5,574 nt of DNA from CAYJRW01 sp964372865 (GTDB lineage: Bacteria > Patescibacteriota > Minisyncoccia > Minisyncoccales > 2-12-FULL-40-12). The translations under genes and the position numbers were made by a program. Numbering within the stretch: position 1 is the stretch's first letter; each line of letters starts with the position of its first letter. This document shows positions 1 through 5,190 of the stretch, one piece after another. The notes below the pieces were generated by a model. It worked only from the letters and a program-made list of their open reading frames with translations. It ran no database searches and had not been told where the DNA came from. Location of the stretch: contig CAYJRW010000033.1 of NCBI GenBank assembly GCA_964372865.1, positions 1 to 5,574 of the forward strand. The letters run 5' to 3'.

Positions 1-1
1 A

Positions 2-349
2 ATGAAAATTTTAAAGAAAAAAGTATTGTTGGGAGCTCCGGCCATTGCTTTAACATTTTTGTCTTTGCAGGCATTTTTTGGGGCAGTTTTGGGTTATTTT
101 TTGGCCAAGTTTGTTGCAGGAAGAGATACTGGTTCGCCGGGAAAAATAAAATCCTTATCTTTTAATATCGGCAGTTACAGGGTGCATTTACATCACTGGT
201 TATTTGGTTCAATGGTCTTGATTCCGGCTGTGTACTATAATTTTCTGCCCTTTTATCAATTATCTTTCGGGCTTTTGGGCGGAATAATTTTTCAAGGAAT
301 TTATTCCTACTCTGACTGGCACAAAATTTTAATGAGACGAAGACCCTAA
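2..349 (+). CDS. Small three-helix membrane protein with HLHHW motif, unknown function
   Basis: A 115-residue protein that I cannot assign to a named family. The N-terminus is lysine-rich (MKILKKK), followed by a long hydrophobic helix at about residues 9-38. A short polar stretch (39-60) leads to the motif HLHHW at 62-66, which opens a second hydrophobic segment (about 66-84). A third segment (about 85-101) ends in SDWHKIL (104-110) and a basic tail. The histidines at 62, 64, 65 and 107 lie at membrane boundaries and could bind a metal or form a polar site; that is inference. The ATG is one base from the window edge, so an upstream in-frame start or overlap with a preceding gene cannot be excluded, although the basic-then-hydrophobic start looks natural. 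It is followed after 7 bases by the methyltransferase gene and is probably in the same transcript. Confidence 0.7.
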   Translation: MKILKKKVLLGAPAIALTFLSLQAFFGAVLGYFLAKFVAGRDTGSPGKIKSLSFNIGSYRVHLHHWLFGSMVLIPAVYYNFLPFYQLSFGLLGGIIFQGIYSYSDWHKILMRRRP

Positions 350-356
350 AGTTTTT

Positions 357-1019
357 ATGGGTTTAGTTGATTCTCTAATTCAAGAACAGTGGCTGAAAAC
401 GCCAAGAATCATTGAGGCGTTTGAAAAAATTAAAAGGGTTGATTTTTTGCCAAAGGACATTAAAAATTTGGCAGAGTTGAACGAAGCCCTGCCAATAGGT
501 TTTGGCCAGACCATTTCGCAACCCTTGGTGGTTGCTTTTATGTTGGAGCTTTTGGAGCCAAAAGAAGGAGAAAAAATTTTGGATGTGGGCTCTGGCTCTG
601 GCTGGACCACAGCCCTTTTGGCTGAGATAGTAGGGGAGCATGGTAAAGTTATTGCTATGGAGGTGGTGTCAGAACACAAAGAGTTTGGAGAAAAAAATGT
701 GGCGAAATATAATTTTATAGAAAAGGGGATTGTTGAATTTATTTGCGCTGACGGCTCAAAGGGCTATGAAAAGGAAGCTCCTTTTGACAAAATTTTGGCT
801 TCGGCATCCATAGCGTTAGCGAAGGATGAGATGAAAGCAAAGCTTTCAGCGAACTCGGCCCGCAATTTGCCCAAAGCCTGGAAAGAGCAGTTAAAAGTCG
901 GCGGTAAAATAGTTACGCCAATTGAGAATTCAATCTGGCTGTTCAACAAAAAAAGCGAAACAGAATTCCAAGAAATTGAACACCCGGGTTTCGTTTTCGT
1001 ACCTTTAATAACTAGATGA
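357..1019 (+). CDS. pcm: Protein-L-isoaspartate O-methyltransferase (PCMT family)
   Basis: An S-adenosylmethionine-dependent cytosolic enzyme that methylates L-isoaspartyl residues in aged proteins and so starts their repair. In 220 residues it shows the family landmarks in order: an N-terminal helical part with TPRIIEAFEKIKRVDFLP (15-32), the diagnostic GFGQTISQP (48-56; family form GxGQTISQP) next to the substrate pocket, SAM-binding motif I LDVGSGSGW (75-83), an acidic end to strand 2 (AMEVV, 100-104), and the terminal FVPLI (214-218). Between the strand-4 region ILASAS (146-151) and LPKAWKEQLKVGGKIVTPI (171-189) there are about 18 more residues than the usual short TAAAPxIPxALLxQLK linker, so a loop near the active site appears enlarged. 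There is no clear Shine-Dalgarno sequence; the start lies 7 bases after the previous stop. Its TGA stop overlaps the mltG start (ATGA), implying coupling. Confidence 0.9.
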   Translation: MGLVDSLIQEQWLKTPRIIEAFEKIKRVDFLPKDIKNLAELNEALPIGFGQTISQPLVVAFMLELLEPKEGEKILDVGSGSGWTTALLAEIVGEHGKVIAMEVVSEHKEFGEKNVAKYNFIEKGIVEFICADGSKGYEKEAPFDKILASASIALAKDEMKAKLSANSARNLPKAWKEQLKVGGKIVTPIENSIWLFNKKSETEFQEIEHPGFVFVPLITR

Positions 1020-1906
1020 AAAGAGTTTTTATTTTTTTAATTTTATTTTTTTTCCTGCTATTCTCGGGCTTTTTTGCGTTGGCCGATGAGGAGCAGTTAT
1101 TTTCTGTTGAAAAAGGGCAGAATGTCTTTCAAATTGGCAGTAATTTAGAAAAGGAAGGGTTAATCAAGAGCCGACTTTTTTTTGATTTTTATGTATTGAT
1201 TACCGGCAACGCCAGGAAGCTTCGAGCGGGAGAGTATTTTTTAAGTCGCTCAATGACTACCCGTGCGATTGCCCGCAAAATTATTTCTGGAGATATTGCC
1301 GTTACAACCCTGACAATACCGGAGGGCTGGACCTTGTCTCAAATTGAGGAGCTTTTGGGTTTTAAGCTCCCAGGCGAAAACTTGGAAGGATTTTTATTTC
1401 CTGACACCTATAAGTTTCCTGCAAGAGTGAGCGGGGAAGAGGTGGTCAAAATAATGAGGGAAAATTTTGAGAGAAAACTGACCAAGGATTTAAGAGAAGA
1501 AATTGAAAAGCAGGGCAAAACTATTTTTGAAATGGTAACCATGGCTTCTATGATTGAGAAGGAAGTGAGAAAAAAAGAAGACAAAGAGCTTGTCTCAGGG
1601 ATTTTATGGAAAAGATTAGAAAACAACATGCCTTTGCAGGTTGATGCCACCATAATTTACATAATGGGGGAAAAGACGAAAAGAGTTTCCGTTGAAGATA
1701 CGCAGATTGACTCGCCTTATAATACTTATAAATATAGAGGGTTGCCTTTTGGCCCCATTTCCAACCCCGGTCTTGAAAGTATTTTGGCTTCGGTATATCC
1801 TGAAAGTAGCGAGTATTGGTATTACTTATCAACGCCAGAGGGGGAAACAATTTTTAGCAGAACTTTACTAGAACACAATTTGGCTAAAGCAAAATACTTG
1901 AGATGA
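1016..1906 (+). CDS. mltG: Endolytic murein transglycosylase MltG (YceG-like)
   Basis: A membrane-bound lytic transglycosylase that cuts nascent glycan strands inside the chain and is thought to act as a terminase for peptidoglycan polymerisation. The N-terminus (residues 1-23) is one very hydrophobic helix that serves as signal-anchor. Residues about 28-95 match the LysM-like N-terminal subdomain (VEKGQNVFQIGSNLEKEGLI, AGEYFLS), followed by LTIPEGWTLSQI (99-110) and EGFLFPDTY (124-132). The catalytic glutamate sits in MASMIEKEV (176-184); by alignment with the known E. coli site it is E181. The C-terminal signatures LQVDATIIY (207-215), SPYNTYKYRGLPFGPISNPG (233-252) and FSRTLLEHNLAKAKY (280-294) are all present. 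At 296 residues it is somewhat shorter than the E. coli enzyme (340) but has all core motifs, so it should be active. The start overlaps the pcm stop by 4 bases and the stop overlaps the next start by 4 bases; no Shine-Dalgarno site is seen. Confidence 0.95.
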   Translation: MKRVFIFLILFFFLLFSGFFALADEEQLFSVEKGQNVFQIGSNLEKEGLIKSRLFFDFYVLITGNARKLRAGEYFLSRSMTTRAIARKIISGDIAVTTLTIPEGWTLSQIEELLGFKLPGENLEGFLFPDTYKFPARVSGEEVVKIMRENFERKLTKDLREEIEKQGKTIFEMVTMASMIEKEVRKKEDKELVSGILWKRLENNMPLQVDATIIYIMGEKTKRVSVEDTQIDSPYNTYKYRGLPFGPISNPGLESILASVYPESSEYWYYLSTPEGETIFSRTLLEHNLAKAKYLR

Positions 1907-3027
1907 CTTTCAACTACAAAAAAATTATACCTTGGGCTGTTTTGGGAATAATCGTTGTAGCGATTGGAGCTTGGCTGGTTTATCGCTATACGACTGAAAA
2001 AAGTTTACGGCTAATCTCGCCAGATGGCGGCGATGTCTGGCAGACAAATGAGACATTTCAGATTGCCTGGAAGTCAAGGAACATTTCAAGGGTGGGAATT
2101 ATTTTAATAAAAGGGGCCAGGGGCGAAGATGTAAAATGGATAGCTCAAGATGTTCCTGCAAGAAGGGGTTCTTACGATTGGCAGATTTTTGTGTGGGAAG
2201 AACCAAGACAGGACTATAAGATTGGTATTTTTGAATATCCCTGGAAAGAAGGCAATCAAATAGATTATTCAGGTGACTTCTTTACGATTTTAGGTCCCCA
2301 ATTCGCTTCCTGTGACAACTTGTCAACCGCTGCTGAGTGGCCTTTTGTGCCCTCAGACCTCCCTGATTTAAGAAAGGTTTTTATCAGCCAAAAAAGTTAT
2401 ACGGGAGACCTGGAACGTTTGGAAGGTGCTGACAGAAGGTGCCAACAAGAAGCTACAGAAAAAGGACTTACAGGGGACTGGAAGGCACTCTTGGGAGATG
2501 ATACGGTTTTTGCTGTTGACAGGTTGAATCTTGGTGGTATTTTCGTTATGGCTGAGTCAGCGGGTCTTTTGCCAGAAAATAAAACTTGCCATCGTCTTTT
2601 GGGCAATAATTTCAACGATTTTTTAAAAAAATTGTCGGAGTCATCATCGCTCAATCTCAAAAAATTTGATGAGGCCTTTTTAAAAGACCTGCAAAATGTC
2701 TGGCTGGGACGGATTAGCAGAGAAAGTTTAAGGGAATGCACCAGCGTTGAAGGCACTCCCTTGCGCACCTTGGCACTAAAATACAGTTTCACCACTACCT
2801 GCCAGAACTGGACCACTGGTTTGAACAGAGTGCCGGGATACCCTCCAGAATCTGGCCAAGAACCGGAATTTCCGGTATGTTTCACGCCAGAAGGCGTTAG
2901 AACAAATGCTGTGGGTTTGGCCGGCCTTTCTTCAGGAATCCTTGGAGAAGGAGTACAACAAACTTTCACCACTTCTCTGGGACAATCCTGCGACGTTACT
3001 CAAAAACTGATTTGCGTACAGCAGTAG
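1903..3027 (+). CDS. Membrane-anchored surface protein: KNH/Ig-like domain plus DUF1554 lectin-like domain
   Basis: A 374-residue exported protein. Residues about 9-27 form one transmembrane helix with no obvious signal-peptidase site, so it is probably anchored with the rest outside the cell. Residues 35-130 resemble the Kre9/KNH-type Ig-like domain: LISPDGGDVWQTNETFQIAW fits the pattern SPxGGExWxxGxxxxIxW, and the domain ends in GDFFTIL. From about residue 157 the text RKVFISQKSYTGDLERLEGA, DRRCQQEA and GDWKALLGDD is typical of DUF1554, a domain known from Leptospira and other bacterial surface proteins. The end CDVTQKLICVQQ matches the terminal CxxxxxLxC pattern of that domain. The eight cysteines (137, 180, 229, 279, 300, 326, 363, 371) all lie outside the anchor and could form disulfides. 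Ligand and function are unknown. The start overlaps the mltG stop (ATGA), so it may be made together with MltG. Tandem TAG TAG stops close the gene, and no terminator hairpin follows directly. Confidence 0.85.
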   Translation: MTFNYKKIIPWAVLGIIVVAIGAWLVYRYTTEKSLRLISPDGGDVWQTNETFQIAWKSRNISRVGIILIKGARGEDVKWIAQDVPARRGSYDWQIFVWEEPRQDYKIGIFEYPWKEGNQIDYSGDFFTILGPQFASCDNLSTAAEWPFVPSDLPDLRKVFISQKSYTGDLERLEGADRRCQQEATEKGLTGDWKALLGDDTVFAVDRLNLGGIFVMAESAGLLPENKTCHRLLGNNFNDFLKKLSESSSLNLKKFDEAFLKDLQNVWLGRISRESLRECTSVEGTPLRTLALKYSFTTTCQNWTTGLNRVPGYPPESGQEPEFPVCFTPEGVRTNAVGLAGLSSGILGEGVQQTFTTSLGQSCDVTQKLICVQQ

Positions 3028-3034
3028 TAGATAC

Positions 3035-3063
3035 TTGACATGGTTTTTTTAAAAGTGTAGTAT
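3035..3063 (+). promoter_or_regulatory. Sigma-70-type promoter of the rplJ-rplL operon
   Basis: An exact consensus -35 box TTGACA (3035-3040) is followed by a 17-base spacer containing a T-run and by the -10 box TAGTAT (3058-3063, 4 of 6 consensus positions including the key TA and final T). The expected start of transcription at about 3070-3071 falls two or three bases before the first stem of the L10 leader RNA, which independently supports the placement. The promoter begins 8 bases after the stop of the preceding gene. Confidence 0.75.
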
Positions 3064-3070
3064 TAATAAC

Positions 3071-3134
3071 AGCCGCAGAAAACAGGCAGAAAATAAGACC
3101 TGTCGAGGCGAGATATTTTTTTGTTGTCTGCGGT
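3071..3134 (+). promoter_or_regulatory. L10 leader RNA (binding site for the L10-L12 complex)
   Basis: The 5' untranslated RNA of rplJ folds as an L10 leader. A perfect 7-bp closing stem joins CCGCAGA (3073-3079) to TCTGCGG (3127-3133). Inside it, ACAGG (3082-3086) pairs with CCTGT (3099-3103) around a 12-base loop and is followed by CGAGGCGAGAT, as expected on the purine-rich strand of the kink-turn region. The order of CCGnAGA, the CAGG/CCTG hairpin, GAGG and the returning TCTnCGG is the pattern I recall for this RNA family, which imitates the L10 site on 23S rRNA. In bacteria the L10-L12 complex binds this leader to control its own operon. The 3' strand of the closing stem is also the 5' strand of the terminator hairpin, so the two structures exclude each other. 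Boundaries are approximate. Confidence 0.85.
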
Positions 3135-3149
3135 GAAACGCAGATTTTT
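3127..3149 (+). terminator. Intrinsic terminator (attenuator) in the rplJ leader
   Basis: TCTGCG (3127-3132) and CGCAGA (3139-3144) form a perfect 6-bp stem around the loop GTGAAA, followed at once by TTTTT (3145-3149), 8 bases before the rplJ start codon. This is the usual form of a short rho-independent terminator and is probably the decision point of transcription attenuation. It may also stop read-through from the upstream four-gene operon, which has no other visible terminator. The U-tract is short, so termination is likely partial or conditional. Confidence 0.7.
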
Positions 3150-3157
3150 AATTCGAA

Positions 3158-3649
3158 ATGGCATTAACCAAAACGCAAAAGCAAAAAGTTGTTGAGGACT
3201 TGAGAGAAAAAATTGCAAAGCAAAAATCAATGGTGTTTTTTGATTTTACCGGTTTAGTAGTAAAAAACCTCTCATTATTGAGAAAAAAAATGAAAAGAGA
3301 GGGCGCAGAAATAAAAGTGGCAAAAAAGACATTGCTGCAACTTGCCTTAAAGAATGCGGGTCTTGAGTTTGATGTTGAAAAATTAAAAGGCGAGATTGCC
3401 ATTGCTTTAGGATTTAAAGACGAAATTTCTCCAGCCAAAATTTGCTATCAGTTTTCTCAGGAAAATCCAAACTTAAAGATTTTAGCAGGATTTTTTGAGG
3501 GAGAGTTCAGAGAGGCCGAAGAAATTATTGCCCTGGCGCAAATTCCCTCAAAAGATGAGCTTTTGTCAAAAATATTTTTGCTTCCTAATTTTATGATATT
3601 TAGCAATCTTCAGGTTAATCTAGTCAAATTATCAAAGGTCAAAAGCTAA
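3158..3649 (+). CDS. rplJ: 50S ribosomal protein L10 (uL10)
   Basis: L10 is the base of the ribosomal stalk: its N-terminal domain binds the 23S rRNA GTPase-associated region and its C-terminal helix carries L7/L12 dimers that recruit translation factors. The 163 residues (family usually about 165-175) show the family pattern: an N-terminal helix ALTKTQKQKVVEDLREKI, then VFFDFTGLVVKNLSLLRKKM (26-45) and VAKKTLLQLALKNAG (54-68), the GEIAIALGFKD segment (78-88), and KILAGFFEGEF (107-117) leading to LAQIPSKDELLSKI (126-139). The final helix (about 140-163) is the expected L7/L12 docking segment and looks long enough for about two dimers (inference). No Shine-Dalgarno site lies between the attenuator hairpin and the ATG; the short AT-rich gap reads AATTCGAA at its end. 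The encoded protein is the expected ligand of its own leader RNA. rplK and rplA are not upstream. Confidence 0.95.
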   Translation: MALTKTQKQKVVEDLREKIAKQKSMVFFDFTGLVVKNLSLLRKKMKREGAEIKVAKKTLLQLALKNAGLEFDVEKLKGEIAIALGFKDEISPAKICYQFSQENPNLKILAGFFEGEFREAEEIIALAQIPSKDELLSKIFLLPNFMIFSNLQVNLVKLSKVKS

Positions 3650-3672
3650 ATATAAATTAATAACAAAGAACT

Positions 3673-4080
3673 ATGGCTCAAGAGCAAAAGAAAATCACTC
3701 CAGAACAATTAGCTGAGATACTGGCTAATTTTACCGTTGTAGATCTGAACAACACAATGAAGATTCTCGAGAAGGATTACGGAATTTCAATTCAGACGCC
3801 TATTGCGGCAGCTCCGGCTGCCCCTGCCGGCGCTCCTGGTGCAGCCACTGCAGAAGAAAAATCAGTATTCAACATAACGCTGACTGCTGTTGGAGACAAA
3901 AAAATAGAAGTGATTAAGGTTGTCAGAGACGCCACTCAAAAGGGTTTAAAGGAAGCCAAGGATTTGGTTGATGCTGCTGCCTCTGCTCCCCAGATTGTGA
4001 AAGAGAACGTTAAGAAAGAAGAAGCAGAAGAGCTTAAAAAGAAATTTGAGGCAGTGGGCGCCAAGGTGGAATTGAAATGA
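3673..4080 (+). CDS. rplL: 50S ribosomal protein L7/L12 (bL12)
   Basis: The multicopy stalk protein that contacts elongation, initiation and release factors. In 135 residues it has an N-terminal dimerisation and L10-binding domain (about 7-38), an Ala/Pro/Gly hinge (about 43-60, [17 protein letters not shown]), and a C-terminal factor-binding domain starting at EKSVFNITL (62-70). The domain includes [13 protein letters not shown] (76-88) and the hallmark [10 protein letters not shown] (91-100), and ends GAKVELK. The segment [13 protein letters not shown] after the hallmark is two or three residues longer than common versions, which with a long hinge makes the protein longer than the usual 120-130. 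It lies 23 bases after rplJ in an AT-rich gap with no Shine-Dalgarno site and is surely co-transcribed with it. Its TGA is directly followed by the stop of the opposing gene, and no terminator is visible. Confidence 0.96.
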   Translation: MAQEQKKITPEQLAEILANFTVVDLNNTMKILEKDYGISIQTPIAAAPAAPAGAPGAATAEEKSVFNITLTAVGDKKIEVIKVVRDATQKGLKEAKDLVDAAASAPQIVKENVKKEEAEELKKKFEAVGAKVELK

Positions 4081-5016
4081 TTATTTGAAAATCAGGAAGC
4101 CCAGAAGTAATAGAAAAAGAAACAGCAAGACCAAAATCAGGTTTTTTTTGCCGGTTAGATAAGTAAAATTCGGTCTGAGTCGCTTTAAGCTAGGGATTTT
4201 TTTATAAGCTGATGTCAAAAGATTAACGCGAGGAAGAAAAACTTCTTTAAGCGAGAACTTTTCGGCTTCTTTTTGAAAAGTAAAAGTTGTCTCTTGTTTT
4301 TTTTGTTCAGCCCAGGACTCTTTACTCAGAAGACAAAGCAGGCAAACTCCAGATATTTTACGCAATTCTTTTTCCTTGTTTTTTAAAGTCGCTTTCAACA
4401 AGGTTTCGAAATCCTGATAGACCATTTTTGGCATTTCTTCTAGTATTTCCAGCTCTGAAAAATGCTCAAAAATGCTTCCGGTTAAAACAATTATCACATC
4501 ATTTTCTGCCAATTTTCCGGAAACAATGTTGCCAAAAATCTTCAAAGGGTATGGTTCAATTTCAGAGTATTCCAGGTTCTTTCCAATATCAATTATTTGT
4601 CCGGGCCTTATCAGTAAAATTTTTACAGACCCGACTTTGGTAAAGTTGACTTCAAAGTTATTTTTTTTCTCAGGCGCCAAACTGAAAACAACAACGTTTA
4701 AGTTGCCAAGCCAGCTGACTTCGCCTTGTTTTGCCACACTTTCCAAAAACTCATTTGTTTTCTTCAGACAATCTTTCAGAGCTGATTCTGGCGAAAATTT
4801 AACGGGAGCAGAATAGTAGCGCTTTTTGATTTCTGCAGCCAAGTTGTCCAAAAATTTCAGGTTTTGCGGAAGCGCATTTTGGAGTTCGCCAACAATAAAC
4901 AAAGACCCAAGACGCTTTTCATAAATATTTTCAGGAGCATAACAAAAGCTGTTGAAAATTAAATCGGAAGAGTCACCCCTTTGAGGATTAAAATGCAGCT
5001 CAAAAAATTTAGGCAT
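4081..5016 (-). CDS. Tail-anchored PP2C-like protein, probably not catalytic
   Basis: A 311-residue protein with no closely recognised family, but its layout follows the PPM/PP2C phosphatase fold. GSLFIVGEL (37-45) sits where phosphatases have the DGMGG metal motif. ALKDCLKKTNEFL (79-91) matches the central helix, WLGNLNVVVFSL (102-113) the GTT strand, and FTKVGSVKILLIRPGQIIDI (125-144) the VGDSRxYL...G region. LAENDVIIVLTGSIFEHFSE (169-188) sits at the usual SDGLTDxLS motif. The aspartates that bind metal appear replaced (VGEL for DGMG, VGS for GDS, LTG for SDG), so I infer a non-catalytic binding or sensing domain. Residues about 240-290 are a basic linker. A strongly hydrophobic helix (292-310) ends the protein, placing the domain in the cytoplasm as a tail-anchored protein. 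The gene is convergent with rplL, with no bases between the stops. No convincing promoter or Shine-Dalgarno site precedes it. Confidence 0.8.
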   Translation of the reverse strand: MPKFFELHFNPQRGDSSDLIFNSFCYAPENIYEKRLGSLFIVGELQNALPQNLKFLDNLAAEIKKRYYSAPVKFSPESALKDCLKKTNEFLESVAKQGEVSWLGNLNVVVFSLAPEKKNNFEVNFTKVGSVKILLIRPGQIIDIGKNLEYSEIEPYPLKIFGNIVSGKLAENDVIIVLTGSIFEHFSELEILEEMPKMVYQDFETLLKATLKNKEKELRKISGVCLLCLLSKESWAEQKKQETTFTFQKEAEKFSLKEVFLPRVNLLTSAYKKIPSLKRLRPNFTYLTGKKNLILVLLFLFLLLLGFLIFK

Positions 5017-5069
5017 ATACTCTATTTTAGCTCTTTTTTTTCCAAAATAAAAATGCTAAACTGACAAAA

Positions 5070-5141
5070 GGACGATTAGCTCAGCGGCAGAGCACTACAC
5101 TCACATTGTAGGGGCCGCAGGTTCAAATCCTGCATCGTCCA
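5070..5141 (+). tRNA. tRNA-Val (anticodon CAC)
   Basis: A complete 72-base cloverleaf. The acceptor stem is GGACGAT (5070-5076) with ATCGTCC (5134-5140), and the discriminator is A5141. The D-arm is GCTC (5079-5082)/GAGC (5090-5093) with loop AGCGGCA. The anticodon arm is CTACA (5095-5099)/TGTAG (5107-5111) with loop CTCACAT, giving anticodon CAC at 5102-5104, which reads GTG (valine). The variable loop has 5 bases, and the T-arm is GCAGG (5117-5121)/CCTGC (5129-5133) with loop TTCAAAT. All stems pair fully. CCA is not encoded (CTA follows the discriminator), so it must be added by the CCA-adding enzyme. The gene lies 53 bases from the divergent minus-strand gene, in a T/A-rich gap without a clear promoter. 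Confidence 0.96.
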
Positions 5142-5177
5142 CTAGCAGTTTAACAACTTATCTGTTCGTGGAAGCAG

Positions 5178-5183
5178 AAAGGA
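5178..5183 (+). promoter_or_regulatory. Shine-Dalgarno site AAAGGA
   Basis: AAAGGA lies 7 bases before the ATG at 5191, which is good spacing. It supports that start over the in-frame ATG three codons later (5200). It is the clearest ribosome binding site in the window; the other genes have none or a very weak one. Confidence 0.6.
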
Positions 5184-5190
5184 TGAAGAA

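Noticed and set aside
375..949. Three minus-strand open frames inside pcm
   Set aside because: The methyltransferase motifs lie in the forward frame, and the antisense translations show no domain.
2397..2972. 191-codon open frame on the minus strand
   Set aside because: It lies wholly inside the well-supported KNH-DUF1554 gene, its translation has no recognisable motif and an irregular, serine- and proline-rich make-up, and the forward frame matches known domains.
3115..3122. T-run inside the L10 leader as a possible earlier terminator
   Set aside because: The nearest stable hairpin (3082-3103) ends 12 or more bases before the run, too far for an intrinsic terminator; the run fits better as the single-stranded part of the leader junction.
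4287..4816. Two overlapping plus-strand open frames of 118 and 114 codons
   Set aside because: They are opposite the PP2C-like gene, overlap each other in different frames and resemble no protein; they are shadows of the minus-strand gene.
5024..5029. TAAAAT on the minus strand as a -10 box for the PP2C-like gene
   Set aside because: It lies only 7 bases before the start codon and has no acceptable -35 box at the right spacing; such matches are expected by chance in AT-rich sequence.
5054..5062. TGCTAAACT as an extended -10 element for tRNA-Val
   Set aside because: The TG extension and spacing to the tRNA are plausible, but only 4 of 6 -10 positions match and the -35 region is a plain T-run, so support is too weak for a feature.
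5117..5141. tRNA-Val 3' end as an integration (att) site
   Set aside because: No second copy of the T-arm and acceptor sequence occurs in the window and no integrase gene is present.
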